Shown here: piece by piece, positions 1 through 8,234 of the stretch
Position numbering within the stretch: position 1 is the stretch's first letter
Layout of the letters: every line of letters starts with the position of its first letter
From: Planctomycetota bacterium
GTDB lineage: Bacteria; Planctomycetota; Planctomycetia; Pirellulales; Pirellulaceae
DNA: 33,360 bases
Direction: 5' to 3'
Assembly (NCBI GenBank): GCA_026692905.1
Contig: JAPLNL010000050.1
Span: forward strand, 1 to 33,360
Translations under genes and position numbers: made by a program
The notes under the pieces: model-generated
Told to the model about the DNA's origin: nothing
Seen by the model: only the letters and a program-made list of their open reading frames with translations
Database searches by the model: none

Positions 1-169
1 CCCTCCCGAGTAACGAATTGGTCGAGTTCACTCAACCAATTCGTTACTCGGGAGGGTGAGGCTCATGCCGAACCGTTGCGTCCTAAGCTCGGCAGGAGCC
101 TCGCTCTCCCATAGGTTTTCAAGGTGTTCGCTACCAAAAGATGTTTACAGGGGGTGGCCTCGCCCTCCC
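1..169. repeat. Rearranged copy of nested palindromic repeat (left window edge)
   Basis: Positions 1-22 and 35-56 form a perfect 22-bp inverted repeat with a 12-nt loop. Its right arm runs straight into a second hairpin, with left arm about 50-72 and right arm about 88-110; the cores read GGGAGGGTGAGGC and GGAGCCTCGCTCTCCC. Positions 142-169 then match the right outer arm of the complete copy at 3287-3469. The left outer arm of that copy is missing here and is replaced by a mirror image of the linker. The element may continue off the left edge. It is non-coding repeat DNA; no transposase is visible. Confidence 0.85.
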
Positions 170-247
170 ACTCGTCTTTACGTGACCTAGTAAAGCAACG
201 ATGCTGCAACCAGTGGGTTCTAAGCCTATCGCACATTTTGTTGGTCG
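170..247. other. Short non-coding spacer
   Basis: This is the spacer between the repeat and the stop codon of the minus-strand gene that ends at 248. I see no gene, clear hairpin or T-tract terminator in it. Confidence 0.5.
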
Positions 248-3124
248 TTATTTGGACTTCAACTGTTCATTGATACGGCGATAGTACTCAGAAACGCGTT
301 GCCGGTATTGGGTTGGTACGTTTAGTTGTGACTGGCCGGATGCTTCACTGGATTGCGATTCCGATGTTCCGCTTTGACCTGTTCCTTGCATAGAAATCGC
401 GGATTGCGTCGCCGCGCCTTGGCTGACTTTATCCGAGCGGCCTTGACTTGACGGCGAAGGAGTCGGCATCGATCCATACATACCCGTATTTTGTTGCCTT
501 GGTGATCGAGCGGAAAATCCGTTGTTGCGACCACCTGGTTCGCCCGGCTTGCCCCCCCCTTGTCCCTGGCCCGGCTTTTGTCCTTTTGGATTCATCCGCT
601 GCTTAAGCTGGTCCAGCGTCTTGCCAAGCTTGGATCCCCCACCTTTCCCAGGCTTTGGAAAAGCACCTTTGAGACTATTCTCCGCTTCGTTGCCCATCGT
701 GTTGTTTTCGGGCTGCAACGCATCCAAGGACTCTGCCGCGGCCTTTGCATTTTCGGTCGCCTGTTTGAATTTGGACTTCAGCAGCGACTTTTGGGCGTCG
801 TTCATCAGCTCCGGCGCACCACTTTGTTTAATGTCTTGTGCCAACTTCATTGCCGATTCCTTGAGCGGAGAAAACTCGTCCGTTTCCGGTAACTGTTCTG
901 CGTTCTCAGCCATGTCTTCCGCGAGTTCGTTGAGCTCTTGACGAAGAGCATCTTGAGCGGCTTCCATCTCCATCATTCTGCGTTCATTCGATGGGTCGTT
1001 GGCATCTGCATCGGCAAGCGATTGCATGCGTTGTGCTAATTCCTTTTGTCGTTCTACGAGCTCTTCAAAACGTTCCTTGTCCTCCATCAATGGCAACGTC
1101 TTGCTTAACTCATTCAAAGGATCGATCGCTTCTTCTTGCAATTGGTCGCGGTCTGCTTTGGTCTTTTCACGCAGCTCTTTCAGCTTTTCCTGCTCGGATT
1201 CCGTCAGTGGCTTCTTGCCAGATTGTGACTTGGCCATTTCAGAGAACTGGTCAGCTGTCTCGCGAGTCTCTCTGGCTATTTCGCTAAGCATTTCCGAAAG
1301 CTCACGGTCGATGTCGATATCGAGTGGGTTTTGGGCCAGTTTGTCGATCGCCTTCGCAGCAGATTGTGCAGCTTGCTCAGCTGCTTTGAGTTTCTCGTGA
1401 AGTTCTTGTTGAAGTGCTTCATTGGTTGGGTCCGCGGCAGCGCGGTCTGCAGCTTCCTGAGCTTCAGCCATCGCGGTCGAGACATTTTCGAGTTGACGCT
1501 GGGCTGCCTCGTATTTCGCAGAAAGAGCCTCGGCGCCGCGTTGCTCGAGCATGCGTTCCTGAAACTCTTCGATTGAAATGATTCGGATCGTGGTCTTTGG
1601 AGACTCGGCTCCTTTGGGACCTGCAGGGTCGTTGTCTTCTGTTCGAGCAAATAAATCGATTTCATCACCAGGTACGAGACCGAACCGATTGAGCGGCAGC
1701 GGCACAACTACATTGGCACGAGCGGCTGGTTCAAAAGGAAGATCGATCGGTCTGGCAGGGGAGCCGTTGAGGCTGCGGTAAAGACGAAGCTGGGTAATGC
1801 CAAAATCATCTTCGGCAGAAATGGAGACAGGCAGATCGATGTCTGGTGTTGCGAGCGAAACTGGCCTGGGTTCCAAGATGCGAACGATCGGGCGTTGGTC
1901 CGTCAGGATAACTATTTTGCCTTGCACGGATTCTGCTGATTGAAGGCCATCAATGTCGGTCACTTTGATTGAAAAGTTGCCGTCGCGTTCAAGAGTGAGG
2001 CTGCATGAGACGGAATTGGATTGATTTGTCGAATTCGCCTCCGCTGAGTTGACCGATAATTCGACAGGCGATTCGCTTTTGTCGTCGTAGGTTAACTGCA
2101 TGCGTCCGTGCTTGAGCGGTCGATTGCTCGTCAGGTAAAACTCGACTTGTGTGCCAGCCAGTCCAGTGATACCTGAGTCCGGGATTTTTCCTTCGTAGAC
2201 CGCTTGGCGAGTGTACGCGAGCGGTGTTATTCGAACCACCGCTTCTGTTATTTTCGGTGTCAATTGGACATCGAGCATACCCATTTCAGATTGCGTTCTA
2301 CCTGATCGGGCAAAGAATTGGGCCGGCTCCTTAACGTCTGTCAAAAGAGCTTGCCATTTCGATTCGCCGCGGGGCAACATCGGTAGTACAAGTTCTTTTC
2401 CATCTTTGGATACTGTGACCAGTTCCAATCGATGGGTGGCTTTTTTCGATACCGTTGCAATGATTTTGACATCGTCGCCATATCGCAAGCTGTGTTTCGT
2501 GTTATCTAAGCTAATTGTGACTCCGGTGAAGGGAGTTGTTTCGATCGACGGGTAAGCAAATCGCTTGAACTGGATCCAAGCCAGAGGTGGTGAAACGAGT
2601 GCGATGAGTGCAATGAACGCGATGAGTCCGAGCACGGAATAGGCTGGCCATTGAATCGCTTTGAGTGGGATAACGGCTGATGGCGAGATGGTCGATAGGC
2701 GCTGAACGGATTGCAAAATGGCTTGTTTAGCGAATTTTGCAGTCAGAGGAGCGTCATAGGCTTTCCGATTGCGAAGCAAGTCCCATCCGGTCATGATTTG
2801 GCCGCCGGTTCCCTGCGATGAATCGATATCGTAAGCCAGACGACCCTTCGATGTTTTGCGAACGGTTCGAATGCAGCAAACCGCGCCCACGACGATAGTG
2901 ACCAACAAACTGCCTCGCCCGCAGAGCCGTCGCGAGGTTGCGGACATTTCAGAGAATGAGTCCACTGTCATGGCGAGCAACAGGAACCCGAGCCAAGCAG
3001 CACTTCCGATCAAAACAATCTTAGCCGCTGCAACGAGATTGGAGCGAAGTACAAAGCGACCAAGTCGCCCCATCAGGTCTGCGTTATCGATTTCGTTTTG
3101 GGCTGCGATATTGGAAACGGACAC
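248..3124 (-). CDS. Large membrane-anchored coiled-coil protein, DUF4175-like
   Basis: This 958-residue protein has hydrophobic segments near residues 30-55, 70-90 and 158-183. An extracytoplasmic beta-rich region follows (about 190-515). After it comes a very long charged Glu/Ala/Gln/Lys region (about 520-800) that should form coiled coil, and then a Gly/Gln/Ser-rich tail. The layout resembles the DUF4175-type membrane proteins of planctomycetes, often found near MoxR/BatA-type genes in what I recall of the group; none of those is visible here. The only in-frame start at this end is GTG at 3124; the first ATG lies 17 codons inside. No Shine-Dalgarno is obvious. The gene stands alone, with repeat DNA on both sides. 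The function is unknown; a scaffold or envelope role is inference. Confidence 0.8.
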   Translation of the reverse strand: MSVSNIAAQNEIDNADLMGRLGRFVLRSNLVAAAKIVLIGSAAWLGFLLLAMTVDSFSEMSATSRRLCGRGSLLVTIVVGAVCCIRTVRKTSKGRLAYDIDSSQGTGGQIMTGWDLLRNRKAYDAPLTAKFAKQAILQSVQRLSTISPSAVIPLKAIQWPAYSVLGLIAFIALIALVSPPLAWIQFKRFAYPSIETTPFTGVTISLDNTKHSLRYGDDVKIIATVSKKATHRLELVTVSKDGKELVLPMLPRGESKWQALLTDVKEPAQFFARSGRTQSEMGMLDVQLTPKITEAVVRITPLAYTRQAVYEGKIPDSGITGLAGTQVEFYLTSNRPLKHGRMQLTYDDKSESPVELSVNSAEANSTNQSNSVSCSLTLERDGNFSIKVTDIDGLQSAESVQGKIVILTDQRPIVRILEPRPVSLATPDIDLPVSISAEDDFGITQLRLYRSLNGSPARPIDLPFEPAARANVVVPLPLNRFGLVPGDEIDLFARTEDNDPAGPKGAESPKTTIRIISIEEFQERMLEQRGAEALSAKYEAAQRQLENVSTAMAEAQEAADRAAADPTNEALQQELHEKLKAAEQAAQSAAKAIDKLAQNPLDIDIDRELSEMLSEIARETRETADQFSEMAKSQSGKKPLTESEQEKLKELREKTKADRDQLQEEAIDPLNELSKTLPLMEDKERFEELVERQKELAQRMQSLADADANDPSNERRMMEMEAAQDALRQELNELAEDMAENAEQLPETDEFSPLKESAMKLAQDIKQSGAPELMNDAQKSLLKSKFKQATENAKAAAESLDALQPENNTMGNEAENSLKGAFPKPGKGGGSKLGKTLDQLKQRMNPKGQKPGQGQGGGKPGEPGGRNNGFSARSPRQQNTGMYGSMPTPSPSSQGRSDKVSQGAATQSAISMQGTGQSGTSESQSSEASGQSQLNVPTQYRQRVSEYYRRINEQLKSK

Positions 3125-3286
3125 GGGATGAATCGGTTAAGTTAGGTAGGGCGAGCTAGCTGGCCTCAAGTCACCCTCTCTCAGGGGGCGGCGTTAGTCG
3201 CGGTCCTCGACGAATGTCGAGCGGTCTTGGAAACCAGGCTAACGCCCAATGGCTAATTAACAGGAAAAATAGACGCGACGTGCTTA
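3125..3286. other. Gene-free stretch with REP-like hairpins
   Basis: No credible gene is present. Positions 3190-3197 and 3239-3246 are 8-bp inverted arms (GGCGTTAG / CTAACGCC). They enclose a perfect 6-bp hairpin with a GAAT loop at 3206-3221. This is a REP-like fold next to, and different from, the larger repeat that starts at 3287. The promoter of the minus-strand gene starting at 3124 should also lie here, but I cannot identify it. Confidence 0.55.
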
Positions 3287-3469
3287 GGGAGGGTGAGGCC
3301 ACCGCTGTAAACATGTTTCCAACAAGTTTACCTAAGCAATTCATTGCTCGGGAGGGTGAGGCTCCTGCCGAACCTTTGCACCGTTGGCTCGGCAGGAGCC
3401 TCGCCCTCCCTAAGGTTTTCAACGGAATTGACTTTGCAAAGATGTTTACAGCGGTGGCCTCGCTCTCCC
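3287..3469. repeat. Complete nested double-palindromic repeat element
   Basis: The outer arms 3287-3314 and 3442-3469 are inverted copies (26 of 28 positions pair). Inside them a second inverted repeat, 3350-3374 with 3386-3410 (23 of 25), makes a strong GC-rich hairpin with a short loop. All four arms start from the same core (GGGAGGGTGAGGC or its close variant) and then diverge: CTCCTGCCGA in the inner arms, CACCGCTGTAAACAT in the outer arms. Short frames through it translate to runs such as GSAGASPSR and EGEAPAEP, which I recall from spurious planctomycete hypothetical proteins, so they are left out. A copy 97% identical over 153 bases sits at 33208-33360. Confidence 0.92.
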
Positions 3470-3476
3470 ATTGGTT

Positions 3477-3500
3477 TCGACCCTCCGAACGGAGGGTCGA
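3477..3500. terminator. Perfect 10-bp hairpin downstream of the isomerase-like gene
   Basis: The arms TCGACCCTCC and GGAGGGTCGA pair perfectly around a GAAC loop. The hairpin lies 37 bases beyond the stop of the minus-strand gene ending at 3538 and next to the repeat element. There is no T-tract, so it may be an atypical terminator or just another repeat-associated hairpin. Confidence 0.4.
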
Positions 3501-3537
3501 CTAGCGTGGTTCACTATAACAGGAACGGTCTACAAAA

Positions 3538-4437
3538 TTACGATGGCAGCGCAGCCAACGCTTTCTTGGCGGTAGCAACGCACTGTCGAATGTCTTCGAA
3601 CGGGTTGTCTGGGTTCTCTTCGTATTCGAGGGAGAGCGCGCCATCGGCTGGGAATTTTGCTTGGACCAACGCATCAAAGACGGCGTCGCATTGCAAATGT
3701 CCTTGTCCGAGCAACACGCCTTTCGTCTTGTCTTCCATCGTTGCGAAATCCTTTAAATGGATTCCGTACAAGCGGCCCTTCAATGCTCGAATCACGTCGA
3801 CTGGCTTCTCACCCGAGCGAATGTAGTGCCCTAAGTCAGCGCAAGCCCCGATGCGTTCATCGCGTCCCTCAATGGCCTTGAGCAAGTCCGTGACTTTGTT
3901 GAATCGATCCTTTGGGCCGTGGTTATGGATAGCGATTCGAATGTTGTACTCTTTTACCAAATCGTTCAGGTTGTCCATCGATTTTGGATCTGGGCCAGCG
4001 GTAATGGTTTTCATGCCGACTTTTTTCGCGAATTCGAAAACACGACGATTCGCCTTTACATCTTCTGAAAATCCGTTTACCCCGTGCGACGAAATCGTCA
4101 GGCCAAGAGCTTTTACTTTACCGACGATTTCAGCGATCTTCTCGTCGCTCGAGTCCAGCGGAAACATCCCGCTATAGAATTCCACTTGTTCGAAGCCAAG
4201 GTCTTTGGCGTGTTTCAACGCGACGTCCAACGGGAAATTTCGAAGCGAGTAAAGTTGGAGTCCAAGTTTAAGATTGCTTGCAATCGGGTTAGCTGAAACG
4301 CGATTGAGCATGGAAAAACCGCCGCAGGCCAGTGCGCCAGCGAGGATTCCGCCGTTTCGCAAAACGGCTCTGCGGTTCAAACGGGAGGTTGGGGTCGGCT
4401 TAGAAGCGTCGTTTTTGGTCAAAGTTCGTGAAATCAT
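3538..4437 (-). CDS. Tat-exported sugar phosphate isomerase/epimerase-like protein (xylose isomerase-like TIM barrel)
   Basis: This 299-residue protein starts with a twin-arginine signal (Arg22-Arg23 in NRRAVLR, followed by an Ala/Gly-rich hydrophobic stretch). The mature part reads as an AP endonuclease 2/xylose-isomerase-like barrel. It opens with LGLQLYSLR and carries candidate metal ligands in order: Glu in QVEFY, His in IAIHNHG, Asp in ADLGH, His in GIHLKD and Glu in LSLEYEE. Such exported proteins are common in planctomycetes and are thought to act on sugars or polyols; the substrate cannot be read from the sequence. I chose ATG at 4437. The open frame extends to a TTG at 4620, but that would put 61 non-signal residues before the Tat motif and run up to the divergent gene at 4622. 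Confidence 0.85.
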   Translation of the reverse strand: MISRTLTKNDASKPTPTSRLNRRAVLRNGGILAGALACGGFSMLNRVSANPIASNLKLGLQLYSLRNFPLDVALKHAKDLGFEQVEFYSGMFPLDSSDEKIAEIVGKVKALGLTISSHGVNGFSEDVKANRRVFEFAKKVGMKTITAGPDPKSMDNLNDLVKEYNIRIAIHNHGPKDRFNKVTDLLKAIEGRDERIGACADLGHYIRSGEKPVDVIRALKGRLYGIHLKDFATMEDKTKGVLLGQGHLQCDAVFDALVQAKFPADGALSLEYEENPDNPFEDIRQCVATAKKALAALPS

Positions 4438-4621
4438 TGGGAATTGTTCTCTTAGAGGATGTTTTTCGGGTACCACCGGAAAGCTCCTATTATTACACTC
4501 GCAACGTTCGACGTATGCGGCAGCACTGACAAAATTGGCCCGATGTCGAATCTTTGTCAAAAAAGATGGTATTTCCATTCGCAAAAACCCTCCCTGTTTC
4601 GCTGCAGATTCGTGTTTCAAA

Positions 4622-5350
4622 ATGGCCAGTAAAGACCTCGATATCGATCAATTAGCCCTTTATTTGCACATAACCCCCGCGGAAGTGAGCAAGATGGCGG
4701 TGCGCGGCAAAATCCCAGGCCGGCGAGTGAACAACGAATGGCGATTTTCGGAATCTGAAATTCACCACTGGCTTGAGGATCGGATTGGAGTTGGAGACGC
4801 AACCGAATTGGAGCGAGTCGAGAAAGTCCTCGTTCGAAACATTGACATCACCTCGGACGAACGAGCCATGTTGTCCGATTTCCTATCACCTCTCGCTGTA
4901 GCTGTTCCGATCGATGCAAGGACGCGCGGTTCCGTGATTCGCGAAATGTGCAATCTGGCTGGTCAAACGGGACTGCTATGGGATCCTGCGGAGATGGCCG
5001 AAGCGGTCGCAGCTCGCGAAGCTCTTCATCCAACTGCCTTAGAAAATGGTGTGGCACTTCTTCACCCACGCAGACCACAGTCCTCGATCCTTTCCGAACC
5101 GTTGGTGGCTCTAGGCATTTCGACCCAGCCGATTCCCTTTGGCAATGTGTCTGGTCACATGACAGACGTCTTTTTTCTCATTTGTTCGACGGACGACTGT
5201 GTTCACCTTCGGATTTTAGCTCGTTTGGCGAGACTAGTCACCGACGAGGTCTTCTTGACCATGCTGCGGTCAAGTACTTCCGCCAATGAAGCCATCGAAA
5301 TCATTCGAACGGCAGAAATCGAACTTCTTGAGTCTAGCGTACGTGGATGA
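4622..5350 (+). CDS. Excisionase-type HTH domain fused to a PTS EIIA (PtsN-like) domain
   Basis: This 242-residue fusion has an N-terminal MerR/excisionase-type helix-turn-helix (about 5-55: LALYLHITPAEVSKM, then GKIPGRR and NEWRF) and a C-terminal domain (about 83-235) resembling the nitrogen-type phosphotransferase EIIA. The expected phospho-acceptor is His148 in GVALLHPRR, matching the GVAiPH motif of that family. A DNA- or protein-binding HTH joined to a phosphorylatable EIIA suggests a regulator that reads PTS or metabolic state; this is inference. I used ATG 4622. The frame is open further upstream, but that part overlaps the divergent gene. No strong Shine-Dalgarno is seen. The stop overlaps the next start by 4 bases (ATGA at 5347-5350), so the two are translationally coupled. 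Confidence 0.85.
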   Translation: MASKDLDIDQLALYLHITPAEVSKMAVRGKIPGRRVNNEWRFSESEIHHWLEDRIGVGDATELERVEKVLVRNIDITSDERAMLSDFLSPLAVAVPIDARTRGSVIREMCNLAGQTGLLWDPAEMAEAVAAREALHPTALENGVALLHPRRPQSSILSEPLVALGISTQPIPFGNVSGHMTDVFFLICSTDDCVHLRILARLARLVTDEVFLTMLRSSTSANEAIEIIRTAEIELLESSVRG

Positions 5351-6264
5351 GTGATTCCATTTCGATAGGCTGGTACGGACCAAGCAACGACTATTGGGGC
5401 TGGATACTCGGCCACTTTCGCGACGTAACCTTGTTGACAGACCGCAATGTTGAGGATTGGATCGCCTTTCAATCTCAGGCGTCGGACCATCCTATCCACG
5501 CGTCAGCGCTTTTCATTGCCATTGATTCTCGAGTCGATCCTGGGATCGGTCTCATTAAGCAACTTGAACAAAATATTGCGATCGGGAGTGGCGAGGTACG
5601 AGTTGTGCCGACAGGAGTTTTGCTCGGCAATGATTGGGTTGGGCATCGTCGCACGAGTCCACTTCCGGAGACACTGCTGACATTTTACTGGTACGAGTTA
5701 TACGATAGGTTGTTGCCTTGGCTGGGCGATTTTTCGAATAGAAGCCTTGAGGCGCTGGCGATGGAAACGCAAGCTGCTGGCAGCAAGCGAAAAGTCAGTC
5801 CTCGCGTCCAGCGAGTGATCGAAACGAGTCTTTCGATCGAATCGAGACTTGGCTGTTTCGCTCGCGCGGGGCAACTCGCATTGGTGATTGCGGAAACGGC
5901 CGCGACGAGGCAGCTTTGGTGTGAAACACTTGCCCGTCACGAAATTAGATCGGTTGCGACCTCTCCGCAAAATCTGAGTCTGTGGACAAAGCCTGATTTC
6001 ATTGTTGTCGATCTTGAGTCGGATCCGTTGGAGGTTCGCAATCAACACTTTCATTCCCAAGACGGTAGCCCAGAAGAAAGGCTGATCGGGAAACTAGCGA
6101 GGCAATTTCCAGATTCAACACTGTTGGTCGCCGACGCATTTCCTCGCTGGGAGAATTGGGTAAGCCTCAATCGAGCAGGAGCAGACATTCTCGTCGCCAA
6201 GCCCTATCAACTGACAGGAATCTTGGACACACTGGTTCGGTTCGGAAGAATAGTGGAACACTAA
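5347..6264 (+). CDS. Receiver-like (pseudo-receiver) regulatory protein, function unknown
   Basis: I do not recognise a named family for this 305-residue protein. The C-terminal part (about 176-300) looks like a degenerate response-regulator receiver. A hydrophobic strand ends in Asp222 (FIVVDLESD), and Lys285-Pro286 (LVAKPYQL) sits where receivers keep their conserved Lys-Pro, but the N-terminal acidic pair is not clear. The N-terminal half has a similar strand (LFIAID, Asp60) and could be a second, more diverged receiver fold. There are no membrane segments. The 4-base overlap with the HTH-EIIA gene suggests that the two proteins work together, perhaps as a signalling pair. By-eye fold assignment is uncertain; the reading frame itself is secure. 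Confidence 0.8.
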   Translation: MSDSISIGWYGPSNDYWGWILGHFRDVTLLTDRNVEDWIAFQSQASDHPIHASALFIAIDSRVDPGIGLIKQLEQNIAIGSGEVRVVPTGVLLGNDWVGHRRTSPLPETLLTFYWYELYDRLLPWLGDFSNRSLEALAMETQAAGSKRKVSPRVQRVIETSLSIESRLGCFARAGQLALVIAETAATRQLWCETLARHEIRSVATSPQNLSLWTKPDFIVVDLESDPLEVRNQHFHSQDGSPEERLIGKLARQFPDSTLLVADAFPRWENWVSLNRAGADILVAKPYQLTGILDTLVRFGRIVEH

Positions 6265-6281
6265 TTGTCGCTAAGCGACAC
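6264..6281 (+). terminator. Small hairpin just after the receiver-like gene
   Basis: TGTCGC at 6266-6271 pairs with GCGACA at 6275-6280 immediately after the stop codon. The stem is short and there is no T-tract, so this is a weak terminator candidate. Confidence 0.25.
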
Positions 6282-6418
6282 TAATGGATACTCCATGAAT
6301 ACGTTCGTTCTGCTCTGAATCGAACTGGTTTAGCAAAGCGAACGCGGGCCTTGTGCCCCAGTTCGCAATATGTTTGGTGTGCTAACCGTTGTAGCAGCGA
6401 CAAGCAACCCATGCGGGG

Positions 6419-7567
6419 CTAGTCTCCCCCCCGGGCGTTGCCGAAACGGGACGACGGGGAGAAAATCGGATCGTTTTCGGCCCTTGGCAATCGCAGAGTC
6501 CCAAGCGTGCGCATGGCACAGGATAAATTGCTCAACAATCGAGGCACTTGTCGACGTGCGATGGGTTCGAGAAACTCACTGACGAACAAGCTCAAGGCAA
6601 CGATCACCAAGAGCACTATCGACAGATTCACCGGGGCGCTCAGAGACGTAGCCAAAAAGTTCATGCCGATGAAACCCATGTGTTGGTGGAGCAGGTAAAG
6701 GGGATAGGTCGCAGTGCCAGCTACGATCCAAAATCGAGGCCAGGGTGGTTCCATTCGCAAAATCACCAAAACAAACGCAAGGAAAAAACATGCATCAATC
6801 AGGATCGTGATCCGATAGTCAAAGTCTTGTTCGTAGAACGTAGATAAGTTATGTGCTTTGACTCTTGTCCAAGCGATTGTGGCGCAAAAGGATGCGAAAA
6901 GAGTGAGCAGTCGTGCATAAGTAACTTTTTGGGCGTAGCAAAAGTAAAAAGTGGCACCCGCGCTGAACAGTGGAGCGTATTCGCTCAATGCGATCCGATT
7001 GATGCCGCGTATGTGGTAGCAATAGAGCAAAATCGAAGCCATCAGCCAGAGGCGGATGCAGCTTTCTAAATGCTTGCTGCCGTTCATCCATAAAATCACG
7101 CCCACCATCGCATAAAAATGGATTTCGATGCCTAGCGACCAGTACGAGCCATCGACATAGGGAATGCCAAAATACCCACTGACCATCGTCAAATTGAGTA
7201 GATAAGTCCAAAGACTTACCGCCATTCGCCCATCGTCCAGGAGAAGAATTGTCAGGTAGGTCAATGTACAGCATATTAGAAATCCGGGTAAAAGCCGAAT
7301 CACACGTGAGTAAAAAAACTTTCCTGCATTCCCTTGGGCTGCCGAAAATGAAATGACAAATCCGCTAATCATGAAGAAGAAATCGACTCCAAGATAGCTA
7401 TATTTGAACAGCTCTCCAAAGTCACCAAATCCGACGTCGCAGTACTCTCCCCGTAGCGTGCCGCGATACGCAAGATGGAACATCACGACAGCTATGGCTG
7501 CAATGACTCGATAAACATCCAGGAGGATGATGCGTTTGCTCTCGTGCTTGACGGGCTCTCTATCCAT
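6419..7567 (-). CDS. Membrane acyltransferase (acyltransferase 3 / OafA family)
   Basis: This 382-residue polytopic protein shows the acyltransferase-3 pattern. An N-terminal segment LLDVYRVIAAIAVVMFHL has the conserved Arg followed about ten residues later by His. Next come YLGVDFFFMISGFVI, a Phe-Tyr-Ser-Arg-containing loop (FFYSRVIRLLP), and SYWSLGIEIHFY, which corresponds to the WSL.vE..FY motif. About ten hydrophobic helices follow. Members O-acylate surface polysaccharides or other envelope molecules; the acceptor here is unknown. I prefer ATG at 7567 over a TTG at 7609; neither has a convincing Shine-Dalgarno. The gene stands alone. Confidence 0.88.
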   Translation of the reverse strand: MDREPVKHESKRIILLDVYRVIAAIAVVMFHLAYRGTLRGEYCDVGFGDFGELFKYSYLGVDFFFMISGFVISFSAAQGNAGKFFYSRVIRLLPGFLICCTLTYLTILLLDDGRMAVSLWTYLLNLTMVSGYFGIPYVDGSYWSLGIEIHFYAMVGVILWMNGSKHLESCIRLWLMASILLYCYHIRGINRIALSEYAPLFSAGATFYFCYAQKVTYARLLTLFASFCATIAWTRVKAHNLSTFYEQDFDYRITILIDACFFLAFVLVILRMEPPWPRFWIVAGTATYPLYLLHQHMGFIGMNFLATSLSAPVNLSIVLLVIVALSLFVSEFLEPIARRQVPRLLSNLSCAMRTLGTLRLPRAENDPIFSPSSRFGNARGGD

Positions 7568-7756
7568 TTTTCGACGACTGCTCGATTTCCCGGTACGCAA
7601 TGCACACAACGTGGTCTGATCACTAACTATTAAAGTGGGTCAAGAAAAACGGAGGGGACGGTCGTCCCGAACTTGAGTTGCGGTTTCCGACAAATTCGAG
7701 TGGGATTGTTCGGGATAGAACGATTGCATGGGATGCTGCTGGACATGGCGATTGTG

Positions 7757-7762
7757 TATACT
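7757..7762 (+). promoter_or_regulatory. Possible -10 box ahead of the BFN/HSP90-like pair
   Basis: TATACT sits 57 bases upstream of the ATG at 7819. There is no good -35 hexamer at 16-18 bases spacing, so this is only a candidate. The rest of 7568-7818 shows no gene. Confidence 0.2.
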
Positions 7763-7818
7763 GATGGGACAGCTATTTCCAATAAGACTCATTCAGTCAG
7801 CTTGTCGGCTCCGCAATC

Positions 7819-8232
7819 ATGTCAACACCCATTCCAATGCAGCTTTCTCGTATCATTATTAGCGAGATCAGCGATAACCAAGTCATCTACTTGAAGGAAG
7901 TCGATGGCGAACGCCAATTCCCAATTTTGATTGGTATTTTTGAAGCGACGAGCATCGACAGACGCGTCAAAGCAAACGCCGCGCCTCCGCGGCCACTGAC
8001 GCATGACCTCATTGTCAACATTGCAGATGCTCTCGGTGCACAAGTCGAAAGCGTTGTCATTTCGGACCTGCAGGACCAAACTTATTTTGCGCATTTGCGT
8101 CTCCGACGCGGAGAGGACGTCATCGAAATCGATTCTCGGCCATCCGACGCAATTGCCGTAGCTGTAACCTTTCAACCTCCACTGCCCATCTACGTCACCG
8201 AAGAGGTTTTGGAAAAGGTTACGGGACTGTAA
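7819..8232 (+). CDS. Bifunctional nuclease family protein (BFN/DUF151)
   Basis: This 137-residue protein is a single BFN/DUF151 domain. It has an N-terminal strand pattern, FPILIGIFEA (the family's usual lpi.IG..EA), then the RPLTHDLI segment (R.lthdL), and near the C-terminus IDSRPSDAIAVAV and PIYVTEEVLE, which are typical of the family. Family members studied in plants have RNase and DNase activity; bacterial roles are mostly unproved. The length is near a minimal domain. The next gene starts 2 bases after this stop, so the pair is almost certainly co-transcribed and probably translationally coupled. Confidence 0.9.
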   Translation: MSTPIPMQLSRIIISEISDNQVIYLKEVDGERQFPILIGIFEATSIDRRVKANAAPPRPLTHDLIVNIADALGAQVESVVISDLQDQTYFAHLRLRRGEDVIEIDSRPSDAIAVAVTFQPPLPIYVTEEVLEKVTGL

Positions 8233-8234
8233 AG

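Noticed and set aside
3171-3826. Short open frames across the nested repeat on both strands (GSAGASPSR / EGEAPAEP-type translations)
   Set aside because: They lie in palindromic repeat DNA, overlap each other and the isomerase-like gene, and match the spurious repeat-derived peptides I recall from planctomycete annotations.
4438-4620. N-terminal extension of the isomerase-like gene to a TTG at 4620
   Set aside because: It would place 61 residues before the Tat signal and has a non-ATG start beside the divergent gene; ATG 4437 gives a normal Tat signal.
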